Source: ENR-C20 sp942493145 (lineage in GTDB: Bacteria; Bacillota; Clostridia; Acetivibrionales; DTU013). Taken from it: 64,000 bases of DNA. The notes below the pieces were generated by a model. That model did not search any database. It was not told the origin of the DNA and worked only from the letters and a program-made list of their open reading frames with translations. The position numbers were made by a program, and so were the translations under genes. The stretch spans positions 2,914,001-2,978,000 of the forward strand of contig OW818679.1 of NCBI GenBank assembly GCA_942493145.1, in the 5' to 3' direction. This document shows positions 44,401 through 53,255 of the stretch, one piece after another. The first letter of the stretch is position 1. Each line of letters begins with the position of its first letter.

Positions 44401-47400
44401 GGAATCGCCGCTGATAATGATATTTGACGCTACAAGTCGCTCAATAACTGCCCCGGCGGGCTTCCATGCGGACATATCAGACAGCTCCCCGTTTGTGTTC
44501 CATACGTTAATTATGTAATTTGAAAAGTAAGACGCCCTATATATCACAACAAGCTTTTCATCCCTGCTGAATAATATATCGCCTTCTAAATCCCTTGCTA
44601 TCATTCTGCCGCTTTTAACGTCATACAGCAGCAGGCTGTTATCCGTGCAGGTTATGACAAGGACGTTCCCCATGGGACTCATGGAGCACCTTCTGAATTC
44701 CCCGGAGAAGCCTATTGAATTTATCAGGCTCCCGTCATTTACATCATAAATCCTTGCAATCCAGCTGTCTTTATCATCATAACCGTAATATCCGAGAGGA
44801 GTGATTGCTGCAATGGAGTTACCGTCATCGCTGATGCATGAGTTGGACCAGCCGGTCCTCAGGTCCTTGAAGATTTCCGACTCCTTCCCGCTGGAAAGCT
44901 CCCAAACCCTTACCGACTCATATTCGGAGGAGCTTTTTGTTGTGATATGCTTTCCATCGGTACTTAAAGCAGCACTCTGCAAAGGGTTGTTATGCTTTAG
45001 AATACTTCTTCCCGATCCTGTATCATACAATGCCCCGAGAAGGGCGCTCATTGCTTCAGGCACATAAGGCCTGTCCGGCTTTCGGATGTCCGCCGGCAAT
45101 GCTGCAAGTGCCAGCCTCATGGCAAGGGTAATGTCCCCTGATGCCCTTGCTTCATCTGAGAACTCCGCAAGATACAGTGATTGATTTTCAAGTGCCTTAT
45201 CCCTCTGCTCATTTGCCCTTCTTTCATTTCTTTCAGCAAGCAGTTTGGATCTTGTGGCTTTTCCCTCATTCTCCAAAGCCAGCTCTTCATTTAAAAGCGC
45301 AAGAGCTTTTTGTTTTTGGGCTTCATACAAATTTACCAGTGCTTTGTTTTCATTTTGCTTTGCCAGTATGGAGTTGTCTTCAGCAGCTTTTTGTTGTTTC
45401 CTTGCCTCGGTTTCATTTTCCGAAGCCTTGTTTCTCTGCTGTTCGGTCAATGCTATCTGATCCTCCAACTTTGTATTCAAAAGGATTAACTCCGTGTTAG
45501 CTCTCTCAACCTGCAGCCTTTCATCAATCAGCGAACTTATATATATTGCAGTCAGGGCGGCGACAAGCAGTACGAACATCGCAGCCATCCTCACCATCCC
45601 GCGGTTTCTTTTGTACATAAGCTGCGTGCGTCGCATCAGTCCCGGCTTTTTATACTCGATGGGCATATCTCCCAGATATCTCCGGATATCCTCCTTCAAT
45701 TGCCGTGCACTCTGATACCTGTCTCCAGGCTCATTTTCAAGACAGCCCATAAGGATCGTCGATATTTCCCAGGATGTGTTTTTGTTGATGAGCTGTGGAT
45801 TTACAGGCCTTTCCCCTCTTTTCTTCAGTGCACTTGCAGTCGCAATGGACACTGCATCATTGTTGTGATTGTACAGGCGTACAAGTGTAAACAACTCGTA
45901 GAAGGTCCCCCCCAAAGAATATATATCACTTCTGGGACCCAGTTCATTTTTTGCACGTTCATAGTCCAATTGCTCGGGAGACATATACGGCTCGGATCCA
46001 AGCATTTTACCATGGGAGGTCACAACCGTCCTGTTTTCAAATTGAGTTCTGGATATTCCAAAATCCATCAATTTGACGACTCCGCTTTCCGTTATCATAA
46101 TATTTTTGGGAGTTATGTCCCGATGTATCAGATTTGCATTGTGTATCAGCTCGACGGCTTCTGAAGCATCACAAAACCATTGCGCAATTTCTTTCTCGGT
46201 CAGACTTTTTTTATTTTCATGAACCTCCCGGAATATGTAATCAAGGGTGTTTCCCTCAATCCATTCCATAGCGATATATGTAAGGATGTTTCCATGATTC
46301 TTCTTAAAATCCTGAAACCACATTTCTCCCGACAGATCGTACAATTGTGATTTTCTCCAGGGTTGTTCGTTATGCTCGAATATTTTTGCAATATTGGGGT
46401 GGTCAAACATCGACAGGTATTCAGCCTCATGAAGGAACCTCAGTTTATCAGAATCGGCAAGGCCTGGCTTCAATACCTTTATAGCCACCCTCCTGCCGGT
46501 GCTTAGCTGTACGCCTTTATATACATCAGCAAAGCCTCCCTCCCCGGCCTTTTCGCCCACTATATACCCGCCCAGGACAAAGCCTCGCAATTCTTCAGGC
46601 GCAAGCTTGCTCAGGAGCCTGCTAAAATTCGCCTCCTGTTGTTCTTCCTCTCCCAGTAGCTTTTTGAACCCCAATATTATTTTACTCGCCCTGTCCTTGT
46701 CCGCCCTGCTTTTACCACTCATGGAAACATAGTGTGCAATGCTTTCTCCACTGTTCGTACTTATTCCGTTATAGCACCAGAATTCACCTGCCTCTTCCAG
46801 CATCCACGGCTCTATGGCTTGGATCCCGGAATTGTATTCCAGAAAGGATGACGCAGCATACCATTCCAGAATGAAGGCAAGAACATAAGCAGCATCCTCC
46901 CACCATTTTTCATCCTGAATATTATCATGGGCCATTCTGTTTCTTAAATATATGGGAATGGAAAAAAGCTCTCTGGCTTTAAGGCTTGTCCCTCGTTTTT
47001 GGGAGCTGCCCAAATAGCCCGCTCTTTCAAGTATCTCCATTATATGTTCATCTTTGATCAGCACAGGCTCTTCCATATCGCCGGATATTCCCGAAAGGCC
47101 TTCGCATTTGTTTACCGACTCTCTCTCGACGAGTGTGCCCGTATTAAGGATATTGCGTCGAGCCTTTAGAAGGCCGAGCAGCAACCCGTTCCAGCATCCC
47201 CAGGAAGGTCTCTGCAGCGCTGCGACTTCAGAAAACAGTGATTTCAACTGGATTTCTGTATTTATCAGCTCCCCCATAAGGCTAAGGGACATTTTACGAA
47301 AATTCCCTTCAAGCACGCCAAGGGCTTCCTTGACAAACTCCTGCTGCGGCATGGTTTTCTTTCCCTGCAGCAGGCTCATGATTACATTCTTCATATTCAT
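41401..47400 (-). CDS. Giant membrane Ser/Thr protein kinase with WD40-like and DUF5050 repeats
   Basis: About 1999 residues. The start is uncertain (TTG 47412, ATG 47400 or 47394). Order in the frame from 47412: N-terminal helical region with RNRMAH (157-162), a HEPN-like Rx4H motif; Ser/Thr kinase (about 283-585) with GEGGFADVYKG, VAIKVL, HRDITPKN (430-437), DFG (450-452) and SPEQL; one transmembrane helix (about 608-627); a coiled coil rich in Glu and Lys (630-770); WD40-like repeats (about 780-1490) with units such as DKTARVWDI; a beta-rich segment (about 1540-1650); and DUF5050 repeats (about 1690-2003). Kinase inside, propellers outside is the natural topology. It is third in an operon with two genes I cannot name. 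A signalling role is likely; ligand and substrates are unknown. Confidence 0.9.
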   Translation of the reverse strand: MNMKNVIMSLLQGKKTMPQQEFVKEALGVLEGNFRKMSLSLMGELINTEIQLKSLFSEVAALQRPSWGCWNGLLLGLLKARRNILNTGTLVERESVNKCEGLSGISGDMEEPVLIKDEHIMEILERAGYLGSSQKRGTSLKARELFSIPIYLRNRMAHDNIQDEKWWEDAAYVLAFILEWYAASSFLEYNSGIQAIEPWMLEEAGEFWCYNGISTNSGESIAHYVSMSGKSRADKDRASKIILGFKKLLGEEEQQEANFSRLLSKLAPEELRGFVLGGYIVGEKAGEGGFADVYKGVQLSTGRRVAIKVLKPGLADSDKLRFLHEAEYLSMFDHPNIAKIFEHNEQPWRKSQLYDLSGEMWFQDFKKNHGNILTYIAMEWIEGNTLDYIFREVHENKKSLTEKEIAQWFCDASEAVELIHNANLIHRDITPKNIMITESGVVKLMDFGISRTQFENRTVVTSHGKMLGSEPYMSPEQLDYERAKNELGPRSDIYSLGGTFYELFTLVRLYNHNNDAVSIATASALKKRGERPVNPQLINKNTSWEISTILMGCLENEPGDRYQSARQLKEDIRRYLGDMPIEYKKPGLMRRTQLMYKRNRGMVRMAAMFVLLVAALTAIYISSLIDERLQVERANTELILLNTKLEDQIALTEQQRNKASENETEARKQQKAAEDNSILAKQNENKALVNLYEAQKQKALALLNEELALENEGKATRSKLLAERNERRANEQRDKALENQSLYLAEFSDEARASGDITLAMRLALAALPADIRKPDRPYVPEAMSALLGALYDTGSGRSILKHNNPLQSAALSTDGKHITTKSSSEYESVRVWELSSGKESEIFKDLRTGWSNSCISDDGNSIAAITPLGYYGYDDKDSWIARIYDVNDGSLINSIGFSGEFRRCSMSPMGNVLVITCTDNSLLLYDVKSGRMIARDLEGDILFSRDEKLVVIYRASYFSNYIINVWNTNGELSDMSAWKPAGAVIERLVASNIIISGDSSKMAIEIEWANKKSILVYDTEDLSKEAEVKLSEEDMISDMAFNETGKYLALGFWDGAARIYNADTGKKIREVFHEGPTYPDPSEETSDNAGINNIFFNEDGSCFITASNAGNVKTWDAKTGKNISTLWHEGYVLDAMLTPDESKLISISLDKTARVWDIAPVDSKSHKMNDMDYYDFDGTNIVCNVLKNNLHTDSYMAYNIFDGSIRPAAPQPIIKVDYMGFGGSRKPEIKLNDIIIHDRDNSGRKIEFSFTKKVVDASLNADESLMAVSLNGASGSTVIELYDVGSRKKIHSWEVERTTRVDLNFTPDGKKLIVCKIKDYETWDIIVYDTVTYAKKTYNIGEKYPNYKIGRDSTSIFAPEIYEDRILVKEVTSGLEVVEVINDFGWTDVDVYFDEAEDLTVVDAARQEGAGASSAGKFRYECFNMKTGESLFVSEDETDSISHIAFSSDGRYVAISASDSKKCSLWDVKSGTRTDISIEGYLKMVSFVSDNTRLVLAGGTLSAAYVNVLELYPPEEAVSHAKQLLEHPELTEEERVQYFVADSADITTGSASGNVGGSGNGNVEDRMSAALKLKLDSLVGTYKGTYDKGYGDRDIVLNIYKTGLDTVEADLTVKNREGVVEGEYLMKVNPDILDNEIVMYCYRDKNQSGDQQSNDDFMDLQGTLENGIIRGETMSLGEACGFFAVSSRSDLPVKTGGTSSTAGSQNQSDNAATDVFSENGLTNKTLWMQGDRIYHCNFEGGIFTSRYDGTDLQKLSNDDPYTMVLTGEWIYFTYSDGLYKMKTDGRYRQRIISDHVSDICIDGDWLYYTNWDDEYKGYKMKTDGSEKQLFLNCKTWEQRASGDWIYYRNGNDGFSLHKIKKDGSGDVKLNDHNSCNLNIVGNQIFYYRPGDDFMLYRMNADGSCERINEDSAYFINVKGDWIYYVNDSDNNRPYRVRFDGSGRTKLCDDYVSLPLSICGEWVYYNNGSDDLALYRVKLDGSERQKINKINVLLTDKTY

Positions 47401-47427
47401 CACCATACCCAATTGAATTGATCAGAT

Positions 47428-49083
47428 TCAGATTATGCCAAAACCGGTAAGCACTCCCGAAATTATTACGCATGTGATAGTTGCAGCTGCTTGTACCTTA
47501 AGAGCACTTAATCCAAAATAGCTCTTAACCTTCCAGGCTCTTGCCTGTATATCCCTTGACTGCTCTCCCTTATCAGCCAATGGTCCTGCATTGCCGGACT
47601 GAGGGGATATCTGATTGCACAGGGTAGATACGAGTATTATACTTTCCAGCACCCACCTCTTAACCTCTTCATTATTCAACACCGGGACTTTTGCGGAAAT
47701 TATCCCGAAAACTATCCATCCGATGCTGAATGCGCCAAAATTGGAACCCAGAATCCAGCCGATCAGGGCGACAACTGCCAGGACAGCCAGGCATCCGGTT
47801 ATCGCAACTATCCCATCAGTTCCGAATATATTTATATTTTCCGGTCCGCTTATTTGAGGTGTTCCCCCGACCGCAGAGCCCATACAAAATTTGATCATAT
47901 CCCGGAAGGATAGAATTGTAACCACCAGGATAATAAGAGAGATAACAGATTTTATACCCCTGTCTCCCAGAATAATGTCCTTCATTTCATTTATTGTGTT
48001 GCTCTTGCCCGGAACCAGCCGGTTTTTAACCATCAGTCTTCTGGTTATGATGACAGCTGCGACAATGCCAGCAATTATAATTATGAACGCAAGTGAAAGA
48101 CCGAGATTAACATAATCAGATGGCGAATAGACTCCTCCGCCTACTGCTGCTGCATCTGCCGACCCGATATATGCAATGGCCCCAGGCAATGCGAATACGA
48201 GAAAAATGACGATCAGCCCTGTATATATCAGAAAATGTCTTTGTGCCAGGGGATGTTGCCTGAGGCTTTTCTCAGGTTCAGGAGCAGATAATTTATCACC
48301 CCTGGATAAAAGATAATACCCGTGCACAAAAGAAAAGAAGGCATAAATCATTATGGCTATAGGAAATTTCACCGGCACATCCTTTGCAAGCCCCAAAAAG
48401 AAAAGCCACCAGGGAGATTTCATAAAGAAAAAAACGAGAAGGCAGCCGGATACACACATGCAAATAACACCGGCATTCATATAACTGGTTTCCTCCGGAG
48501 ACTTCTTCCTTCCTGACTTAAGCATGGCAGAAAAAGTTTGAACGGCTACTACCGATGAAACAAATAACAGCACATTCTGCATTAATAATAATATGGCACC
48601 CATAAGCCTGGATTTCTTTTTAACTTTTTCAATGAAACCCTGGAGTCTTGCAAACAGGCAAAACACTGAAGCCTGATGCGCAAGGTCGGCATGTTTTTCA
48701 GGCTCGATATCAGGGTTTGTATTTTTCAGTGCATCAAGGATATCATTACGGGACAGCGCTGCTATGACTGCCCCTGATACGACAATCATGAAAATCGAGG
48801 TGGAGCTTGCTTCCTTGTATAGGAATTCAGTGTATTTCGACAGCGGAATACCCATTATGAAGCTTCCAAGGATACCACATATAAGAAATGAAAATTCTGT
48901 CGATATTCTTAAAAACGATATGGCAACAATGAGCATCAGGGCTATCACAGCTTTAATCTGCGGTGTTGATTTAATAAAGCCCAGTTGATTGAATGCATCA
49001 AATCCGAAAAAGAATATTGCGATTGCAACGGTGTAAATGAGCAGCGTTTTTATTGTTGCTCTTCTGTCTGTAGAATTCAACAT
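47428..49083 (-). CDS. Polytopic membrane protein of unknown function
   Basis: 551 residues with roughly eleven to thirteen hydrophobic helices. The C-terminal third has LVSTLCNQISPQSGNAGPLADKG, which reminds me of ion-transporter-superfamily permeases with a half-buried Pro/Gly loop, but I cannot place it in a family. Soluble loops lie around 120-160 and 350-370. It is 28 bases after the 623-residue gene and just before the kinase gene, so the three are co-transcribed. It may be a transporter regulated by the kinase. Confidence 0.75.
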   Translation of the reverse strand: MLNSTDRRATIKTLLIYTVAIAIFFFGFDAFNQLGFIKSTPQIKAVIALMLIVAISFLRISTEFSFLICGILGSFIMGIPLSKYTEFLYKEASSTSIFMIVVSGAVIAALSRNDILDALKNTNPDIEPEKHADLAHQASVFCLFARLQGFIEKVKKKSRLMGAILLLMQNVLLFVSSVVAVQTFSAMLKSGRKKSPEETSYMNAGVICMCVSGCLLVFFFMKSPWWLFFLGLAKDVPVKFPIAIMIYAFFSFVHGYYLLSRGDKLSAPEPEKSLRQHPLAQRHFLIYTGLIVIFLVFALPGAIAYIGSADAAAVGGGVYSPSDYVNLGLSLAFIIIIAGIVAAVIITRRLMVKNRLVPGKSNTINEMKDIILGDRGIKSVISLIILVVTILSFRDMIKFCMGSAVGGTPQISGPENINIFGTDGIVAITGCLAVLAVVALIGWILGSNFGAFSIGWIVFGIISAKVPVLNNEEVKRWVLESIILVSTLCNQISPQSGNAGPLADKGEQSRDIQARAWKVKSYFGLSALKVQAAATITCVIISGVLTGFGII

Positions 49084-49111
49084 TTGTCATCCTCCCCATG
49101 AATTAAGGTGC

Positions 49112-50983
49112 TTAATATGGAATTGAATAAATAAGTTTAAGGGCAATCCTGCCTGACGCAGAATGTTTCATGCAATCCTCGAAAAATCCGTCACAACCGT
49201 CTGCCCATTTCGTATATAGAGGCGAATTGTTAATGATGTTCCGGTAATTTCCTATTGCGCCGTGGTATTCATCACCTTCGGATTTACTCAGATAATACCC
49301 GTGAGCAATCATGAATTTGACAGCGATTATATCCATCACACTATCCACTGTATGTGCTTCATCGTTTAGTTTAAAAAAATCCATCGCCTTTTGTATAAAA
49401 GCATCCAAACCCAGCTCCTTAACAAGGTCTTTCGGTGCAAGCATCAGAAACCCTGTCATAAGGAATGCAACATATTGGTATGAGTACTCATCCATCAATT
49501 TCCCCAGGCAACCCCAATCCAGACCTATCCTGCGGTAAATCCCACGTGCCCTTTCCTCTCCTTCAAAAATACAGGAAATTGCAACTATGCTGACTGAAAA
49601 CATGACATCAAAGGCATCATAACCATCATTACCTTTAAAACGCCCTGCATACAGCATAGCAAGCTCATCGATCTCATTTTGAAAACGACTGTCCACACTT
49701 CCATGTGAAGAGTACTTACTTATTAATTCAGAGAGACGGCATTGCACATAGTAATTTACATCCCTGTTCCTTTCGCTTGGATGGGCATATTCAATTGCCT
49801 TGTTAATATATGCTCCGGCTTCCTCATAAGCCGTCATATCACTGTCAATACAGGCTTTTTTGTATAAAGTCAGCAAGCCGACGGTTCCTGACATAGCTCC
49901 AATTTCCTGGTCCCTTTTAAACTCCCATACCAGATTCACATTAGCAAGTGACAATTCCAGCACCTTATTTTTAAGATATGTAAGCCATTGCTCAATAGCA
50001 TTTCCCATCTCAATCCTTTTTGCTGCATCAATTTCAGTCAGATACATGTCAAACAGGGCAATGGCATATTGATTTGGAATTCTGCAGGTCAGGTGGTAGT
50101 AAAGAAATGTGTTGCTGTTTTTCAACTGCTCGAGATCTTTTTCCGTTATGTGTTTATACCCGATTGTATTACAACCGTCGGGTGGAGTTGTTAACATAAT
50201 CTTTCTGATCACAGCTTCATAGCTTTCTGAATATCCCGCATGTATGAAATAGGAACAGGCCGAAGTCAGGGCTCCAATTATTTCAGCCCTGTACAGAGGC
50301 TTATCAGCCATGCCTTCAAGCTTTAACACATCTACCAGGAACTCCACATCCTGTATATCAAGACTGAATCTATAGCTTTCATTATCGGATTTATAGAACT
50401 TGAAAACCTTCTGAAATGCATTGCTTCTGTTTATCTGTTCGAGTCTCGAACCATCCGAGGTCTCAACAATTTGCAGATATTTGGATACAATAGCTCTTGG
50501 ACTTATTGAGTTCAACGATTCCTGTATGAACACATCATCAAGATTAATCGTATTCTCAGAAATAACTGGGTATTCCATAAAACAATAGCCTGTCCCACGA
50601 ATATTAAACAGCTGCCTGTAGGATGTGGTGAGCCCCAGGAAGTCCCACGTGTGGAACTTCACCGTGCTCATTTCAAGGATATTTTTCTGCAAACCCTTGA
50701 TCCTCTCAAGATGCTCATTTACATTTTTATCATTAAGCAGCAGTTTTACAGGATGTGTTTCATATGTGGACAACTCACCCATGCTGCTTTTGAAAAAAAC
50801 AAAACATGCGTCATTCCTGAATAAAAGCCTCAGCTCATTCTGATTTATCTTTTTGGGGTTCAAAATGAAAACGATACTGCCTTGATGAAGGTCATCAGTT
50901 GACTTGAAAATTTCATGATATACTTTTACGGGATACTTCAAATTTTCTGCAGGTAAAAAGTCTTTTGTCAAATCCCTGAACAT
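49112..50983 (-). CDS. Large helical protein of unknown function
   Basis: 623 residues, no signal peptide or membrane helix. The first 130 residues look alpha/beta; the rest is helical and reads like degenerate TPR-type repeats (for example AYEEAGAYINKAIEYAHP). I recognise no domain or catalytic motif. GGAGAG stands six bases before the ATG. It is first in the operon with the membrane protein and kinase genes, which suggests a scaffold or substrate of that kinase. Confidence 0.7.
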   Translation of the reverse strand: MFRDLTKDFLPAENLKYPVKVYHEIFKSTDDLHQGSIVFILNPKKINQNELRLLFRNDACFVFFKSSMGELSTYETHPVKLLLNDKNVNEHLERIKGLQKNILEMSTVKFHTWDFLGLTTSYRQLFNIRGTGYCFMEYPVISENTINLDDVFIQESLNSISPRAIVSKYLQIVETSDGSRLEQINRSNAFQKVFKFYKSDNESYRFSLDIQDVEFLVDVLKLEGMADKPLYRAEIIGALTSACSYFIHAGYSESYEAVIRKIMLTTPPDGCNTIGYKHITEKDLEQLKNSNTFLYYHLTCRIPNQYAIALFDMYLTEIDAAKRIEMGNAIEQWLTYLKNKVLELSLANVNLVWEFKRDQEIGAMSGTVGLLTLYKKACIDSDMTAYEEAGAYINKAIEYAHPSERNRDVNYYVQCRLSELISKYSSHGSVDSRFQNEIDELAMLYAGRFKGNDGYDAFDVMFSVSIVAISCIFEGEERARGIYRRIGLDWGCLGKLMDEYSYQYVAFLMTGFLMLAPKDLVKELGLDAFIQKAMDFFKLNDEAHTVDSVMDIIAVKFMIAHGYYLSKSEGDEYHGAIGNYRNIINNSPLYTKWADGCDGFFEDCMKHSASGRIALKLIYSIPY

Positions 50984-51048
50984 AAGTAGCTCTCCAGATC
51001 ATCAATTTTTCGTTAATTATATCACATTAAGTGCATTTTTGTAATATT

Positions 51049-51082
51049 AAGGCTGGGATACAAATCAATGTATCCCAGCCTT
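51049..51082. terminator. Strong hairpin between ybjQ-type and 623-residue genes
   Basis: AAGGCTGGGATACA (51049-51062) and its exact complement (51069-51082) form a perfect 14-bp stem with a 6-base loop. On the minus strand it follows the ybjQ-type stop and is trailed by TTAATATT, so it probably ends that transcript. Confidence 0.75.
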
Positions 51083-51106
51083 TTCTGGATATTCCCGCTT
51101 AAGGGC

Positions 51107-51418
51107 TTATATGAATTTAACTGCAGTACCATACGCCATGACCTCGGCGGCGCCTTGCATAACTGCAGCGGAGGCATACCGGATATTGATGACAGCGTCT
51201 GCCTTCAACTCTTCTGCTTCAGCCACCATACGTTTTGTTGCAAGGGCTCTTGCATCATTCATCATTTCTGTATATGCCTTCAACTCGCCGCCGATAAGTG
51301 TTTTAAAACCTTGCGTGATATCACGACCAATGTTTTTCGACTGGATTGTACTGCCTTTTACAAGACCCAGCATTTCCAACTCTTTCCCTGTGATGTAATC
51401 AGTATTTACTAAGATCAT
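51107..51418 (-). CDS. YbjQ/UPF0145-family protein
   Basis: 103 residues from ATG 51418, the usual family start (MILVNTDYITGKE). The fold is the pentameric YbjQ type, with GSTIQSKNIGRDI and DAVINIRYAS. It was named as putative heavy-metal binding, without proven function. It overlaps the upstream small membrane gene by about 20 bases, so translation is probably coupled. AAGGAG lies eleven bases upstream. Confidence 0.88.
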   Translation of the reverse strand: MILVNTDYITGKELEMLGLVKGSTIQSKNIGRDITQGFKTLIGGELKAYTEMMNDARALATKRMVAEAEELKADAVINIRYASAAVMQGAAEVMAYGTAVKFI

Positions 51419-51623
51419 CTTCTTCACCACTCCTTATTTCTTTTATTCGTTCCACAAGAACGTATATGCAAACCCCCGCTAAAAGCAAAGGGATCACGCC
51501 GCCCAATATTTTAGCGATCAACGGTATACCGTCCAAAAAGATACAGACACAGGTAAATCCGATATAGTACAATAGAATAATGGCGGTTATCACAATCGGG
51601 GCGATCATCTTCTTTTTGTGCAT
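51399..51623 (-). CDS. Small two-helix membrane protein upstream of ybjQ
   Basis: 74 residues from ATG 51623, nine bases after GAGGTG. Two transmembrane helices (about 8-30 and 37-58) precede an acidic C-terminal tail (SGEEDDLSKY). It overlaps the YbjQ-type gene, which suggests the two work together. No family name is recognised. Confidence 0.7.
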   Translation of the reverse strand: MHKKKMIAPIVITAIILLYYIGFTCVCIFLDGIPLIAKILGGVIPLLLAGVCIYVLVERIKEIRSGEEDDLSKY

Positions 51624-51652
51624 ATTGTCTTTCACCTCGCAAAATATGAATA

Positions 51653-52627
51653 TTATTTGTTGATTTTTACAAGGAAAGTATTTGTCGAATCAAGAATATC
51701 TGCAACATTAGTCTGATAAATGAAATGAGAACAATCAATAATTTTTGACTCAGCTTTTACTCCCAGTCTATTTAAGTGATTTGTTTGATATTCTGTTCCT
51801 GCTTTTTTTTCTGATTGTGAGGATATGAGTTTCAATACCGGTATTCCCTGAGGAAAAGCTATTGCTTTTACCTCGTTGATATTGTCAAGCATACGAAGAG
51901 ACTGATCAATTATAGTATCGTTCAGAACATGATAAGCAAACAATTTATAGTCGCTGATTTCTTTTTCGGTGTATCCATTTTCGACTTTTTGAGAAGGAGG
52001 CATCAACCCATATGAAATGCGTGTCAATCCACATGCTTGCTGCAATTTCCCTATTCCGTATACGAATTCAGGTGGATTTTTTTCAGTTCCTTTTATTGCC
52101 GTTGATGTTGTGTCCAGCATAATGATCGCAGATACTTCATCAGGATATTTGGCGGCATAATATTCACTGTAAACGCCGGAAGCGGAGTGAGGCATTAAGA
52201 CATAAGGCGCCTTTAAGCCCGCCAAAGACAATGCAGTTCTGATTTCTTCCGTATAGTTTTCATTTGTTCGTGGAGTTTCTGTCTGGTCGCCGAAACCAAT
52301 GCCGAAATATTCAATGCAAACAACAGTATATTCTTTTGAAAGCGCTCTCATAAGTGGGCCAAAGTCCGCACTTGGTAAGGACACCCCAAAACCCGGCAAC
52401 AACACAATGGTTTTCTCGCCATCTCCCATAGAATACACATGCATCTTATGTTCATTTACTTCTATTATCTGTCCATAAGGTGTGACAGCTTCAAGCTCAT
52501 TTGAAAAAAATATTTGGTTGATTGCAAATCCGATTATATTAAGACAAACAATGATTCCTATAATAATTGCAAAAACGGTCATTATCTTTTTACCTCTTTT
52601 CGTTTTGATTTTACTCATTTTGCTCAC
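51653..52627 (-). CDS. Membrane-anchored alpha/beta hydrolase
   Basis: 324 residues. An N-terminal membrane anchor (about 15-42) precedes an alpha/beta-hydrolase domain with LLPGFGVSLPSADFGPLMRAL for the oxyanion region and MPHSASGVYSEYY as the nucleophile elbow. That elbow is PHSASG where GxSxG is usual. The catalytic His is probably in DCSHFIYQT. The substrate is unknown. Its start overlaps the stop of the HTH regulator gene by four bases (ATGA), so the regulator likely controls it. Confidence 0.82.
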   Translation of the reverse strand: MSKMSKIKTKRGKKIMTVFAIIIGIIVCLNIIGFAINQIFFSNELEAVTPYGQIIEVNEHKMHVYSMGDGEKTIVLLPGFGVSLPSADFGPLMRALSKEYTVVCIEYFGIGFGDQTETPRTNENYTEEIRTALSLAGLKAPYVLMPHSASGVYSEYYAAKYPDEVSAIIMLDTTSTAIKGTEKNPPEFVYGIGKLQQACGLTRISYGLMPPSQKVENGYTEKEISDYKLFAYHVLNDTIIDQSLRMLDNINEVKAIAFPQGIPVLKLISSQSEKKAGTEYQTNHLNRLGVKAESKIIDCSHFIYQTNVADILDSTNTFLVKINK

Positions 52628-53136
52628 TCCTTATCTGTGGGTGCAGATATCACAGAGATATCTCTGGCTTTTCTTCCGTCCGCAACTTCAAAGTTGTATT
52701 TTATGATAAGCCCTCGCAACTCCGATAAAAATTGGTCGAACTCATTATCATCCATCATCAGTACTGAATTGTTCAAAAAAATCTTATCTTTAGCAGTGTC
52801 CGGATTTTCGTTACAGAAATAGTTGTGAAACCTTGCATATCTGTTCATCAAAAAACTCAGTGCAAACTGAGAAGCATTTTCGAGGGTGTTACTCTTTGAT
52901 AATTCCCCTATATTCAACGCAAGTGTTCTTTCAAGGCTCCCTCGAATCTTTTTTTCTGATACAACAGATAAAATGTTGTTATCCAATAAAATTTTGATAT
53001 GACGGTACATGCTGGTCCGCGGAACATCACTGATTCTTTCACAAAGCTCTGTCGCAGTAATGCTTTGTCTTGTGGAAAGCTCTTGTATGATTCTCATTCG
53101 GACAAGATTTAACATAACCTCATTTATGTCTTTCAT
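52624..53136 (-). CDS. Winged-helix transcriptional regulator
   Basis: 170 residues. An N-terminal ArsR-like winged helix (about 5-80) reads ITATELCERISDVPRTSMYRHIKILLDNNIL. The C-terminal half is helical and may bind ligand or dimerise. It is translationally coupled to the alpha/beta hydrolase gene, a pair common in Bacillota. It probably regulates its own operon. No metal-binding cysteine pair of the ArsR type is present. Confidence 0.85.
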   Translation of the reverse strand: MKDINEVMLNLVRMRIIQELSTRQSITATELCERISDVPRTSMYRHIKILLDNNILSVVSEKKIRGSLERTLALNIGELSKSNTLENASQFALSFLMNRYARFHNYFCNENPDTAKDKIFLNNSVLMMDDNEFDQFLSELRGLIIKYNFEVADGRKARDISVISAPTDKE

Positions 53137-53195
53137 AATTCTATACCTCCATTGGTTCTAACTTTAATATTAATACCATAATTGGAATTAGTCAA

Positions 53196-53222
53196 GCAAA
53201 AAATAACCCCTGTTTAGGGGTT
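53196..53222 (-). terminator. Rho-independent terminator of the yeiH-type gene
   Basis: On the minus strand AACCCCT and AGGGGTT pair around a 4-base loop and are followed by ATTTTTTG. It lies 34 bases after the stop and ends the long ABC/flavoprotein transcript. Confidence 0.85.
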
Positions 53223-53255
53223 GTGAGGTTTAATTAAATCATATGATGAAATTAG

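Noticed and set aside
47428..49083. Naming the polytopic protein as a specific transporter family.
   Set aside because: Only a vague likeness around the SPQSGNAG loop was seen, which is not enough for a family call.
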